Source of the DNA: Apostichopus japonicus | Taxonomy: Eukaryota; Echinodermata; Holothuroidea; Aspidochirotida; Stichopodidae | DNA: 64,000 nucleotides | Assembly: GCF_037975245.1 (NCBI RefSeq) | Contig: NC_092574.1 | Location: 9,957,713-10,021,712 of the forward strand | Direction of reading: 5' to 3' | Part shown: positions 30,201 to 45,200 of the stretch, piece after piece | Layout: the number at the start of each line of letters is the position of its first letter | Numbering within the stretch: the stretch's first letter is position 1 | Notes under the pieces: generated by a model | The model's database searches: none | Told to the model about the DNA's origin: nothing | Seen by the model: the letters and a program-made list of their open reading frames with translations, nothing else | Program-made: the position numbers and the translations under genes

Positions 30201-33200
30201 CCTTAATCACCAATTTCCTGTTTGTCAATCTTGTAGCAGTGTGCTGTTCTTACTGATAAAACGATTAACTCTGTTAACTTGAAAAGCCATATATAGTGTT
30301 TTAAATTCAAGTTAGAGAATTATACAAGTAACATACAGGAGTGGAGTTCCTTACATCTAGTCTCCTGGTACTCAAGATGGCAGAGGGAGGGGGGGGGGGG
30401 GGATAGGTTGGTGCATAGATTAATTTCTTGTTAATGTCTTTTAGCACCCACCTTTCAACAACTGATATTGCCACTTGGTGTAAATATTGATATTTATCAC
30501 TATTGATAATGGCGAGGTATTAATGTTTTCTTTATTCGTGTTATTACTTGAAAAAAAAAGGTTGTAATATATAACTCCACTTTGCACCAAACATTTTACA
30601 TAGGGTAGCGGAAATACTCCTTCCAGTAGTCCAGCTTTCCCCATAACTTAAACATCAACACTTTTTCACCGAGATTTTACATTTGCTTTATACGGACGGC
30701 ACCATGCAGTCACAGGGCCGTCTGATAGTCACATTTTTTACTTTATGTACCTTAGCATTCCAGATGCATGCTTGTTGCTTGGGGTATGTGTGGGTCAAAT
30801 TAGCCTCTTCTTGGACATTGTTAGATACTGCTGTGTGATGACCAGGGCATGCAGCTTGGCAGCTTGACTAACCCCAACAAATGTCGGACTTGATATGTGA
30901 AATATACTCCCTGAAAATAGCAGACTATAATTTGTATTTATATTAAATTTATGTTGCAATTTCAACGTAATGTCATACTTGGTTAATTGAAGCACAATAA
31001 ATGTATGGAATGCTCCTTTAAGGTATTACAAAAGCATTAAATTCTGCAGGTGTCCAGTTTATGCTTCAGATCAATGTTATTATGAATTCTATCTGCAAAT
31101 GCCCTTTCCACAAATTTATGTAGAATAAAAGTTGAATTCCCAACTCCATCTGCCTTAGAAAATTTGTTTTTGAGGTCATCAGCTACATTTTGTCAATATT
31201 TGTTGACTAATTTTGTGTTGCTTTTGTGTGCTACACCATACATGTATACTTCCTGTTACTTTGATTGACCATTGCAGCTATAATACCGATAGTTTCGAAA
31301 GAGATTTGGCAACCCCCCCCCAAAAAAATTGGGTTTCAGTTGTGAAAAGCCGCACAGTTTTCAATTCTCTCAATTAATAGTCTGTAAGGCGGAAAATTTA
31401 ATTTTTGGCCTGAAGTCATCCTTTAACTAGGTCACATATTTGACCTTTCCAGTATCTTTCTAAACAAGATATGTAGAGGATTATAAATTAACTGTTTGGT
31501 AACTTTGAGGAAATGAAATAGGGACAGAAAGCATTTATAGTTTGGTAACACAATTAGGTGACCTTGTGTGGGATGTATATGATTTAGACTAGCTGCATGC
31601 CTTATAAACTTTCCCCAAGAACTAAAAATTATTGTTCAACCCACCATGTAGCCTTCAGACAGAGCTTGTGTTGTTCGTAAATGGCTTATAATCCGTGGCT
31701 CTGTGGTTCAGACTGCCCTCTTTTTTCTTTCCTTCTATTTTTCCCCCTCCTAGATTAATGTAACACTAAAGAATCATGAACAAAAGCTGCATTCATGAGA
31801 TAAAAGAATCTTTGATAGGAAGACTTTATTGTTTAAATGACCTTGCCTCTATTTAATCTCTTCCTGCTCAGGGTTATAAAGAGCCAACTATTTTATAGCC
31901 ACTGCCCACTGTACCAGTATGGAGACTCACAACCATCCCATTCATGCCATTTCCGTATGGAATTTACTGTATAAGGCTCTTCAACAATGTACACTAAGCT
32001 GCATGTCTCTTGAAAATATATTCCAAAAGGAATGAAAAAAGAATGAAAAAAAAGGGGAAAAAAAGACCCTAACCAAAGTCCACAATACTACATTGATTGA
32101 GTGTTTACCCAAATTTACCCTTTAATGCTAAATCATATCTAAAAAAACCAAAGAAAAAGTTGGAAGTCCACAATACTACATTGATCGAGTGTTTACCATT
32201 TAAAGGCTAAAGCTAGTACAGGATTTATTTGAATTCTGAACAAGCACCCTCCTTCTTCTTATTCTGCTGTTAATACTACTGAGGTCAGATCTGTTCTAGG
32301 AAGTGAAAACTGTAAAGTCAGCTAGCTTGATGATGTACTATACAGTACTTGAATATTGATAGCTACAGTAGGCTAGCTCAGCTGTAAGGAGCCATTTTTA
32401 CGATACAGGTCTCCTACGATGTCTCTATATAAGGAAATGAATGAAAAAGGGCTTCGCTTTACTGTAATGTAATAAACAGGACTAGTGTGTTGTAAATGTT
32501 ACTATATACTGCAGCATTGTGTATGGACCCATTATGTCATGTGCAGGTTAATATAGAATTGTGTTTTACATAATTGTGTTAATGGTGAAAATGTACAAAA
32601 TAAAGGAAATACGAAAACTAATTTCAGGATCTTCCACCCCCCCTCCCCCCAACCTCCTCCTTGCTGTAGTTAATGGAGACAGTTTTGTAAATACAGTAAA
32701 AATTTTGCTTGAAATTTATAAATGTTTATATTATCTTTAATGTATATTCATGTGCATTAGAGGCTGGTGTCATATATGCCTGTATTTGAACTAGTTTGCC
32801 AGTTTTTGTGCAATTAAGAGAGAGAGAGTCTAATTGATAGACAAACTGCATCTACCCCCTCCCCCAGATTTTCAGTCAATTCTGTTGACAATACCGTCAA
32901 AACCTAGAAACCTTAGATAGTCTGGCAGTGTGGATGCACGTGCCTAAAGACTATGGCTGATCAAGATTCATGGAGATGGTTCAGTTGAATTGAATCCAGT
33001 TCAGATGTTTCTTTGGGCCAATGTGCAGCAAGCTTTAGGCGAAAATGTGTTAATGAGTGACATTGGTAGCAGTTCTAGCTTCTTGAAGGCATATTTACTC
33101 TCAAGAAAATGACCACTATTCCTTAGTCATGGTACTCTGCCTAATTTCCAAATACTAAAACCAGGTTAATAAACTTTGGCACAAATGTCTACACACACAT

Positions 33201-36200
33201 GGCACAAAGTACCTGACATGTTCACCAAAATACAGAACTACCCAAAACACCAAACCACTACTTTACTGTGAAATGCTGAACAATTATAATGCCCGGGACT
33301 TACTGTTACAACTAAAGTGAAGTATATAATGAAACTGTGGAAAAAGAACGTTGTCATTATTTGCAAGACCAGGGGCATCAATCATGGGGAGGGACAGGGG
33401 GACTTTCCCTCCCCCCACTTTCAGAAGGATGGGAGGAGATACAAATCAAATGTCTCCCCCTACCCTCCCCTCATGCTGATAATGACTCCTGTATCTCACA
33501 CAAGGAGCTCAAACATTGTGCTATGAGATAAGTAGCTGATAATATTTTATTCTCATCTGCTCAACCCCCCCCCCCCCCCTCCCCAATGAATAATAGAACT
33601 TTTCAACTGGGTTGAAACAAGAAAGTTTACTGATTTCATTTATAGCGTAAATTAGATAAGAAACCGCGCCATATACACCACCTCTGAGGCTATATGCTAA
33701 GCTAGCTGATAATGTAAGCCCTCAGCATTCGCTAATCTCATTTCCAGTGTATTATTTTTCATATTTTATGATTTGTTGTATTATCACGTACAAGTGATAT
33801 ATATAACACTACATGTATGTAAATTATGCATTCAGTTTGGTTAGCAAGGCCACTCATAGGTTTCAGTGTTTTTGACAAAATTATATTTCATAGGAGTTTT
33901 GAGGCTAGGACTACCTGGGTGCTATGCTGCTAATGTTGATGTTATAGCCATGTTACTCAATATACCTAAAGGTCTAGTTTAGTACTTTATGTACATATTT
34001 TCACAAATGATTTTATTTGTGATTAAGTTAACCAATGCCAAACCTGCTGTGAAGGGTAGGGGCGGGGAAGGGGGCGGGGAAGCTGTTCCTGTGAGATTTC
34101 CACATTCTAAAAGTAGGCCTACGATGATGTGAACGCCCGGACAGTATGCGCTATTTCAATTAGTTTCAGCCAAATGATCATATCATTCTTCTGATTTCAT
34201 TAGTCAGTATAGTGTGCAACCTCAAGATTCTAGGCACGTATCGTAGGAATGGCGTTCAAAAAGAACACAATGTTCATTTTAACTGCTCACCACGATCATG
34301 CGCGATCTTGGCTGTTATTTGGTTTTCACGAGTTTGGTTAGAATAACAATAGACTTAGAGAGCTTCATAGATGTAACATCTATAACAAGATGATTTTTAT
34401 GCTTGTTTGCAAAGTTTAAGAATGTTTCCGTTTTGGGTGTAAGTTTCAATTTGATTTATCCTGATAAAGGCCCTAAGTTGTTACACCTGGGTGTTAAGTA
34501 GATAAGTCTTTCTTAATTTAGGTCTAATCACTTGTCAGATGTGACTTTTGTTAAAATATATTTATGACTGACATATCAATTCAGGGACCACACAGAACAA
34601 AACTTGAAGATTTCTAGATGTGAGTCCGTCCCCTGGCCCCCCACCGGGGCTTTGCCCCTGGGCCCCTTCAGTGGCCCTAAGACAGGCCCCTGGACCAACC
34701 TGATAAAGACTTTGCATCAAATCGCTCGCGGTGTGCATGTAGCGCACACTCCCTCAGTTTATCTATGATCAGTCATATATGTCTCTCCCCCCTCCCCCCA
34801 CTTTCAATTGGGATTGATGCCCGGGCTGTGCAGGACAGTGATTTCTATCAAACCACATGTGCTGAATATTCAGACTAAATGTTCAACAACCAATTTTGAT
34901 TGGTCCATTAGCTTTGTGGGCAGAAATATATGTAGAATTCAGTTAAGTGGAGAGTAAATATAAATTGTCGGAACTCAGTAATGGGTCTGTCCTGCCTGTA
35001 TTTTCAGAGGATAAACCGATCCTAATAAGTGTCTGCAAGTTCTCAAACACTAGGTGGTCTTTGGGTAGAATTATCAGTACATCAGAGAGTATATTAGTTA
35101 GTACAACTATGAAAAGTGAAATTTGTCCTCTTGTGACCATATTAGGCTGAATCTCTTCTAGGTTTGCCTAAGCTGGTCATACCTAAGGAATGTCAACAAG
35201 CTTAGATATCCTTAATAACGAGTAAGCCTGGGTATCATAAATCAACACTATAAATCCTGCATTCCTAAGTGACAGACCATTCAGTGGGCAGGAGAGAAAT
35301 ATAAAACTAGGAAACAGTGGATAGAGGTCTCTATTGCAATATTATTTCCATTACTTGTGCCTCACAGTGTTGGAGTTTAATATAGTTCAGATATAAACTT
35401 CCAAGCAATAACATTGTTTGTGTAATGCGTTTCCCCTATGTCCATGCCAAATGTGAATGCATGAGTAATTTAAAGTTTAATGGTCAATGTACCCATTGGT
35501 GTTCCTCACTGGCAGGCAAAGCATATGAAATGTGTTAATAACCAAGCTGGTGTATCTTCTTGGTGCTGGGAGCTGCATGTGGAAGCATGTATAAATTACC
35601 CTCTTTCCACTTTGTGTGTGTGAAGGAGAAGAGATGCTGTAGGGACTAGGTATAGATTGGGAGAATAACATTACTGCAGGCCAAGTATGTGTAATCTAGA
35701 CTGCAAGCTAGACTGCAAGCTAGACCGCAAGCTAGACCGCAAGCTAGAATGCAAGCTAGACCGCAAGCTAGACCGCAAGCTAGACCGCAAGCTAGACCGC
35801 AAGCTAGAATGCAAGCTAGACTGTGATGATAATATTCATATTTGCAACCTTGGAACTGAAAATTTGATCTACCACAGGCTGCCAAGTTATTAAAACAACC
35901 AAAGAGTTAAGTTGAGGTTTAACAGTCTGCAACAATACACTGTACTGCATAGCCAGGGAGTCCTTAACCTTAACATGGTACTGTACACAGCTAGTCAGAA
36001 CTAGCTGTTTACCCATACAACCATCACATCTACTTCTGTGAGCCTGCTTGAATGTGCGACTGTGTTGTTCGGATTTTGTGAGGCATGTGTTGTTTACACA
36101 AGACCCTGCATGAAGCACTGAAAATGACCTTAAAGGTCAGCCACTTTACATCCCTAGGGGTAATACTTGGAATTGTTTTGATGTTTTTCACGGTAAAGAA

Positions 36201-39200
36201 CAGTGAAATATAGTTGGGTTTGCATGGTACTTTGAGAACAGCTTGATCAATGTACTAATGTATGCGACTATATGGCTGAAATAGCATACAGTGAATTAAA
36301 ATGTAGTTGGGTTGCAGTACATATAATACTTTTACCCGGGAGTAAATATTCATACATTGTATAGCGATGGCTTAAATGTTACCTGAGCCATGTGTCATTA
36401 GTACAGTGTACTGAAGAAGCGAAACAGCTCTACACATCTTTTATGTTTTTGGAGAGGGCATCAGGATGTAAAAATGTGTTACATGTTGTTCCAACTGGCA
36501 AAAGCAATCTCCAGAATCCATGCAAACTTGCACTGTTTATTTGTTAAATTCCGGGTAATGTTGAAGTTGATAGAAAGTAGGCCAATTAACACAACATTGG
36601 CGTTGTTCATACGTGTGTGAGATAACAATGTGGATTGAGATCTTATTTTCCCTCATCGATCGAGGTAGTTAAGAGAGCTGTATACATGATCCCAGCCGTG
36701 AATCAGCAGTGAACAAATAGCCATGATACAAGTAGAAAAAGCTTGTTATATGATCTTGTTTACAAATCAAGCCAGTGGCGTAGGAAGGTACTTTTGAGTG
36801 GGGGGGCTGAAGACTGATGGCTGGCCTGGGGGAGGGGTCTAAGGGGAAGGGTGTCCCCCTCCCCTTTGGAATTTTTTGCATTTCCAGGTAGCCTCAGATG
36901 CAATTTGGTGCAATATAGCACACTTCAACACCCACTGCATTTTGTAAACTTAATTTTGTATTTTCACCAGGCCTTAGATGCAATTTGGTGCTCCAAATGA
37001 GATTTTTTTTCTCATTTGGAAATGAAAAAGGGGTTTTCTGACTTGCGAAGCGGGGGTTGGAATGATACTTCCGCCCCCCCCCCACATTTTTCAGCCCCCC
37101 GGTTCCTACACCCTTGAATCAAGCAGCTAGATTTACAAAGTACATACTACAGTGCCATATGAAGGGGCTGTTGCAATCTGGGCCCCGTTCCACAAAGACT
37201 AACTTACGCTTGATCTTAAGATCAAACTTAAGTTCAATTCTCATTCGATTGATCGTAGCGTAAGTTCGATCGTTAAGTAGCGTTCCACAAAATCAAACTT
37301 ACGCTACGCATGATTTTAATTAATATTTGGTTAGTGGACGAGGCTACTTTGACCTTTCGTGACCTCAAATCACTTGTGTCTCCGAAGTTTTGACACGGCG
37401 AACAACCTGTCGGCGCATTATATGTCATCAAAATGGTGAGTAAATATCAGATAAATGTGTCAGAATAAACATTTAACCACAATCTTTACAAGAATAACCT
37501 TTGCCATATTTTATTGCATTGGTTCGTTGTGTGTTACGACTCAAAAACATTGAAAGATCGTCCGTTGACCGCATTTTATCTGCCAACTCGGTAGTCTTTG
37601 CGTACGTTAAATTAGTTTAATACAGGCAGTCAGTGTTATATGTAGGCTATGTACTAGAGCCTAGAGGAATACCCGGGACAACGTTAGGCCTGCCTACGTC
37701 TTTTCTATAGTTTAGGCCTAGCAGTAACACAAATTTATATAAGCAAATGACTACTGTATAAAGGATAAACTACATAAGTAAATGCCTGTATTATTACACG
37801 GACGACTTAGGCTTAGTACTACAAGACTATACAGTATACTTAGGCCTATAACGGTACCCGGCTAATGATTACCAGTGGGATCATTGACTGATATTGATAA
37901 ATTGTCACAATTTCGTACAAAGGAACTCTGTATGAAGTCCAGACTAAAAAGAGAGGTATAGTTATTGCACTTGCACCCCTTATAATGTCCACAAAACAAA
38001 AATAAAAGCAGTAATAGCCTAGGTCTTCAGGGCCTAACCTACCCACACTAAAGTCTGAGTTGTATACCCTATGTTTCTTTTGGCTGAACTTGAGCTGACC
38101 GGGAGTTTACATCCTTAGTGATGTAAGTGATTTATTTTGGATTGTTTCAGTCTAGGCCTAAAGCATTGTTAAATCGGAAGTCGACATTTTGAAAGGCAAC
38201 ACTGCAGGTAAACAGAGCTTTTGTTATTATAGACCTTCCTAGGTGCACACAATGCAAGCAACTTTATCTGCCCACTTAGCCAAGGCCAGAGTAGCTAAGT
38301 CGAGCTGGGACTCTACTACAAAATACAAACACGTTTTAAGTGATCATATTTCAAGGGACATGGCTTGAGAAGTAATTACAATTAAAGCTGTTCAATGGGA
38401 TGAGCAGCTGTGTGTGCTTGCCTATAGCCATTGACTGTTGGAACTCAAAATAGAGGTCATGGGGTTTATCCTGGTATTACCAAGGCTGGCTCATTAAGTT
38501 TTGAGCACAGTGTTCTTGAGTCGTTAATGATAACTTGACAATTTTCACAGTAACCATTTTTCCTAGTCTAACACAAAAGAAAGAAATCCAGGAAGAAAAT
38601 TTTTCCCAGCAAGAAATGTTTATTCTTTGCCAGTTTGTCAAAGAAAATCGTGATAAATTGTTTGGTCGAGCTGGACATTGCTTCTGAACTAAAAATGAAG
38701 TGGTCAGATTTGAAGATTTTGGCCAAAAAATATCAAAGAGCTAAACATGCAACAGGTAAATAGCATTTATGGGCACCTCACATCCATCACATTTTTCATG
38801 ACACATAGTAAAATCCAAATTGATAAACAATGTTCATATCATTTTATTTTAGGTGGAGGGCCAGCAGCTGTATACTGTACAGCCCTGTTTACGAGGCCCT
38901 GCTCTGGGGACATCAAAGACCGACCCTTTGGCTGCTTTTTAAGCGAGTCATCACAGGTATAATTTATTTTTGATATACATGTTAAAAGACCCAATTTGAA
39001 TTTGAATACAAGAAGCCTATGGTTTTTGGTGGAGGTTAAAGGTCATTTGTGATCACCAGAAGTCAAATTGTGAAAGCCTAGAAAAACTTACAGCACTCAA
39101 ACTTAATATCATGCACAATATGTTTTTGGTACCCTTGATGAATAATTTTGAAAAAGATAAAGGGAATAAAAAGGAAAAATAGTTACCTTTTTCCAAAGTG

Positions 39201-42200
39201 AAAAAAGCGTTTCACAGAATTTTAAATTATATGCAATTATTCTATTGTTACATCTTATAAAGAGGACGGCATCCATAATGGAAGGGTTAAAGGAGTATCT
39301 TGTAATTGATCAATTGTTTTCATTTGCTCTATTCACAGGATTCACATGCACCAACAGAAATGTCACCAAACAGGCAGTCAACCCATGCCCCAACAGTTCA
39401 TTCCAGGCCAAAGAAGCCAGTTATACTGTCTCACTGTTATAATTACACAGCCTACACTATAGTGTAGGCCTACTCTTCTACGTGGAATATCGGCCTATTG
39501 GTTTTTTTTACTTATGTAACTTTATTGCATATACAAGTGAACTACTTCTTGAATAGGAAAACCATCTGAGAGGGAGTTGTAGATAATATTAATGATCAAG
39601 GATTGTACACTGCCTTTCCAACCATCTTTGAGTTGAATGTAATTTCTGAACCGTTCATTATGTAACAGCATTGTAGGTCAACTTTAGATATTTATTTTTA
39701 GCTTGTAAACTATCTGCCTTAGATATTAAATTTCTATCGGGTGTATACTACTGGAACTAAATTGATGGTCAACATAACTTAAATTTCTGCCCTTTTGCTA
39801 AGATCATGTGTACAGTAGTATCTGTTCTCTTTCGAGGGGAATGGTTATGCACACCCGACGATGATCACACAGTCACAGTTCCGATGCAAGGAGACTAGGG
39901 TTGAGAGCGGATCAGTCGTTCGGTAGTTTGGTGTTCGTGCCCAGGTTCTTTCCTGGGCGACTTTTTCTTAAAAAGTATATAACTTAAATAAAATTCAAAA
40001 TGCGATTTAAAGTTATGTTAGAATGTCAGAACTGTTTTTTTTTTGCTCGAATGCATGTGGTATTTGTAAATGCAAAATGTTTGGTTGACATGACATTCAA
40101 ATTCTTTGCTGACACTATATACAGCCAAACTAATTTGCCTCGTTTTAAGTAAACAAGGATAGGGGAAGAGTTTTGGTTCTATTTGCATGCCATCGCCAAG
40201 CAGACATCAAGATTTGTTCTTGAGCTGGCTGTTGACATGCTCAATTTTGGCTTGTGTCCTTGTCTGAGCACTGCAATTAAAGACAGTGGCATAGGAAGGT
40301 ACTTGGGGGGGGGGGGGCTGAAGACTGATGGCCGGCCTGGGGGAGGGGTCTAGGTGGCGGGGGTGTCCCCCTCCCCTTTGGAATTTTTTTGCATTTCCAG
40401 GTGGCCTCAGATGAAATCTGGTGCAATATAGCACACTTCAACACCTACTCCATTCTGTAAATAATTTTGCTTTTTCACCTGGCCTTTTGGTGCTTCAAAT
40501 GGAATTTTTCTGCCAAAATGTTCTGAGTAAAATGACGAATGTTACATATCATTTATTGAGAAATGAAAAAGGGGTTTGCTGACTTGCGAAGCGGGGGGGG
40601 GGGGCGGAATGATACTTCTGCCCCACCATATATTTCACTGGGGGCTGGCACCCCCAGCCCCCCCGGTTCCTACGCCCTTGATTAAAGAATAACTATAACT
40701 TTGAAGACAGCTGTTTATTTCATTGTTCACTATTAAGTAATTTATGTCTATTTTTGTCCGTATGTGAACTACAATATACAGTAATAACTGATACTATTGA
40801 GTTTGTGATTTTGTGTGTGTGCTTTTTGGACAAATCGAAAGCGGTATATAAATAGATACCATATAGATATGATACCATACCTCGATATGTTTTGGTTTTT
40901 ATAAGCTTACTTATTGAATGAGGTCTCTTTGAGTTCTGAATAGGCGTCATCAACCACGGCTGTAGAGGATAACCATAGTCCCCAAGAAGTATCCCTTGAA
41001 GTTGGTGGTCCTCAAACTGATTGCATGTCTACCTGTACAGCTAACAAGTACATACTCATCCGGCCCATAGTTACAACCGCGGATTCCAGTCAATGTCCCA
41101 TATACTGTACCCACAACCTGCGGAAATCCTGCTACCAAAAAATAAATCCCTCGAGCCTTGGTCACAGAGGCTGGAGTGGTTAGGAACTGAATTTCATCAT
41201 TTCGGATTTGAACCAATGCTCTTGTAACCCTCCTCAATGCCCGTGAGGCAGATGACTTGCTGCATCCGTGTATAGAAGCACACTCTGCTAAGGCACTTTT
41301 TGATCGTAATTCATGAAATCTTAGTGCATTGATAACCTGCAAACTGGCCGACAGAGCCCTACTTCTGTTGGTGGGATGTTCTAACTTGGCCAAATTCATA
41401 CAGCCTAGCCTAGTAAACCTTTATCTTTGGTATCATTATAAAGTTCAAAAGGCTGCCGTCTGTCTCTAAAAATTCTCTCTCTTGGTAGAATTCGACGATA
41501 AATTCGATAATTACGTTGTTGACCAGCTTGCTGATACAAATATAACGCCATTTGTGCACAAGTATATAAAATTTACACTTTATTACATCTACATGTAAAC
41601 AGTAAGAAACTAAACAAATTGTATATCAATTGCTTACCATAGCAAAGTATACTTACGAATGATCTGGATCACTACTTAAAGTTACGCATGATCGGATCGA
41701 ACTTACGCTTGATATCAAGCGTAAGTTTCTTTGTGGAACGGAGTTAAGTTTGATATCAAACTTACGCTCGATCAGCTGACTTACGCACGATCGATCAAAC
41801 TTAAGATCAAGCGTAAGTCTTTGTGGAACGGGGCCCTGATGGTGCTCTTAAAGTACACAATATAAATTAATTGGTACATCACAACAATAAGTTTTTACCC
41901 AAATTCCATAGCTTCAGGAGTCGGGCTAAAGACTTCACAGTACGCTGAGTTCATTCTCTGCACTTTAAAAGTTCTTTCAAACTTTCATAGAAACGGTTGG
42001 AAATTTATATAGTCCGTTGTTATTTGCTCTAAACTAAACTTAATTGCTCAAAGGCGTGTACAGTATTAACGTACTCTTTGATTTGTTTGTCAAAAGAATT
42101 CCGAATGGTGAATAGTTAGTATAGTTTGTAGGGCCTAGCTTTTATTAAAGTTGAACAGAGCTGCACCTATTATAAGGCAAGGATTCTTTTTGTATAAAAC

Positions 42201-45200
42201 TAACTTTTCTGAATACAGCTAGAGTACACTTTTAAAGGTGGCTTATGATTGATCCAGCCGAACATGACCTCAAAAGAAAAAGGTTATTTAGAGTTTAAGA
42301 TTTAGATCTAAGTCAGTGAACAATACTTAGAGGAAGTGCACTATTAACCCATATAAAAACATAGGCCTGCCATGGGGCTAATTTCGCCATGACATTTAGG
42401 CCGACACTGAATGGTAATGTGCAAATAGATTAATTATCAAAATAACTGTCATAGGCTTAATCTTCCTTCTGCATAAAGATTAAAGACTGCTAAAATGACA
42501 AACCTATGTCACAAATATCACCAGTAATGTAAGTGTTGAATAATAATATTAGTGGTGATAACTACAAAGGGATTTCTAAGCTGTTTGGTGATCCCTGATG
42601 GTCTTATTTAAAAGTAACTGACGAAATTGTGGATCACTGTTATCATAAGCCAATCATATCACATGACACATTAGCACTTAAAGAGAGCTGTTACTTGTAT
42701 CAGAATTGAATGATGAGGGCGGTAGAACATGGGCACAAGATTATTTTTGATGTTTATATCGTATAGATCATGTTACACCATGCACTGCTACGTTAGTGCT
42801 GTTTTTGTAGAAATAACCCATCAAACTCTGGCAGTTCAAATCAAAGTGGCTGGACAAACAAGTCTAGCATATATATATATATATATATATACAGACCACA
42901 TTAGGTGTGATATCAAAGCAGTGGAAAAATCAACAATGACAGTGAGACTAAGTACATGGCCCTATTTATGACATGTACGTTTTAGAATTCATTCAAAATT
43001 TGTCAAGAAGGAGAGATGTGGTTGAATGTCATCCATGTGTGTGCTTACATTATTTATCAATATTTAATTTTGTTCATTTTTTATTTATTGAGCTGGTAGA
43101 ATATATGTTAAACAGGTGGGTTCTTGTCAATAGTTAAATCTATAAGATGAGAATCAGCTGAAGTCTGTACAGTTGGAAGTCTGACCCCGTGACCTCGAAG
43201 AATGATCAACGATCACGCATATCATTAAATTTGAATTTGCCCGCATTTAACGTAAAGTCGGTCCTACGTTTCACTCACAGAATTTACAGACATTGATAGT
43301 TTACAACTTACCGGAACCTCACAGAATGGATTAAAAGTAATTCCGATGTATGGTAGGACAAAGATACCCGAGAAAAAATCAACGAAAACCTATGAAACAA
43401 CGATTGCAATCAAACTTCGTCCTCACACATGTATTCCTAACTGACACAAAATAGGTCAAAACGAACCAACGAAAGAGAGTTACAGCAAAAAAGTTCTCCC
43501 ATTTGTGGATCTTGTACTCTCCTACATGATGCTGTAAAGTTTCGGTGAAATGGTTGTCTAAGACGGCCAGTCACAAAACGATTACCTCGACTCGGCGATT
43601 TTGTTGCTGTCGCCGCCATTTTGAAATTAGATAGACTTTCGCCAAGCCGTTTTCATGCTATGGGCTACTACCGACAAGACTTCACTCAAATCGTTTTCAA
43701 TGTAGTGGAACCCATTCCTTTAGTGTACGGTCTATTAGGAATGTTAGGTTTTGTGGCGTGAAATTAAGTAATATAAGTTGTGCTAAGGTTTGGAAGAAAT
43801 TTTGTCCCAAACTCTAATATATGATTAGGTAAAATGTGAAATTACTGAGAGCTGCATATGGGAGGGGTAAGAGAGACAAAATGGGGGAGGGGGCAAGGGA
43901 GATTGTGTTTCCTTTCTAGCTAAATTAATGGTGGTAACTATTAAGGTAACACAAATTTTCCTGAGTCTGTTGTCAAAGCTGAAGGGGTCATACCACATGT
44001 CGAATATACAAAGGTAACATGGCCTAGGCCAAACCTTATTTCTAGTTGCTTTCTAAGGAACTTCCAACAATACCAAATGATTTATACTTACCCACTTACC
44101 ATAATTCCACAGTAGCCCTTACTCAGTGAGATTCTGCAAAGCTGGGTACTCATCTGTTGCTTATATTCATCAATAAATATCAGTTAACAGTTTTCCAGTC
44201 AATACCAATCCTTGTTTGGTTCATGTATCACACTACATAACCACTTGCCAATATTGAAGTTAAGTACTGTGGCTTGGGTAGGGGTGTGTTGCTTAGGGGA
44301 GGGGTCTGGTGTTTTTAGGGGTTTTGGGGAGGGAATGTGGTGCTTAGCGGATTTGGGGAAGGGTTTGGAGTTTCCCAGCTTTGGGATGGGTGTGGTGTTC
44401 ACCAGCTTTGGGAAGAGTTAGGGTATTTTGGAGGGATGAGGTGGTTTTGCCACATATGGGGACTTTAATTAAAAGCGGACTTTCAGTACACAGGACGCGT
44501 TTGGATACATCACGTTCTATGGATACTCTGACCAAATATTTTGAGTAGGGCTGTTTTCTTTTTCTTTTGCACATGCATAGTAGAACATTAGTCAACAGTG
44601 GAAATAGAGTTGCCTGGTCTTTTATTGATTTTATAACTGTAACAATAAGGCACTTTAAGCAACAGAAAAAAGAAAACAAAAAACATTTGGTGTGACACTC
44701 TCCATGAAAGAACATGTTTTAATGTCCTGTGAAAATATGGGCAGGAAAAATAAATTACTTCGATCACTTCAAAGTGAAATACTTTGTTCAAATGGAAGGA
44801 ATAGCTTAACAAACTTTGAACACTTCTTGAAATGAAACACACTTCATACTGTGAAGACTTCATACAATAATATTGTCTGAAAAAAAATCACACACAATGT
44901 CAAGTGCATTATGACTGGAAGGGGTATTTCAAGGTGGCATAGTGAAGGCATGACATAGCAAAAACAGTTCAGGTGGCAGGATGGATAGTTTTGTAACTCT
45001 GAAATGGTGAGATATACCTGTGACATATAGCATAAGATTAACATTAAAAGACAAATATATAAAAGTAAAAGGTAAGAGTAGAAAGTAAATAAATAAGTCC
45101 AAACTTGACATATAACTTTAACAACCTGGTCTTCTTCAGAAATAGGAGCACCAATAGCAGCCCAACGATCCATACTTCCTTTCATATAATTCAAATTATT

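Larger units (their letters stand above)
37181..41835. mobile_element. PIF/Harbinger DNA transposon, decayed
   Basis: Perfect 17-bp inverted ends GGCCCCGTTCCACAAAG are seen at 37181-37197 and in reverse at 41819-41835, flanked by CTG on both sides (37178-37180 and 41836-41838). Three-bp duplications are the Harbinger norm. Each end carries a second copy of GTTCCACAAA about 90-95 bp inside and several ACTTACGCTTGAT-type subterminal repeats. Inside are two convergent gene remnants, a Myb-like protein on plus and a HARBI1-type transposase on minus, which is the known two-gene plan of Harbinger elements. A hAT miniature element sits inside at 40284-40680. Both genes are broken. Confidence 0.92.

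Noticed and set aside
35646-35893. Open frames on both strands over the 12-bp minisatellite
   Set aside because: A 12-bp unit without stops is open in several frames; the products are four-residue repeats with no homology.
44199-44715. Overlapping frames on both strands rich in Pro or Gly
   Set aside because: They derive from a GGGG/TTT-rich degenerate repeat; no splice or homology support.
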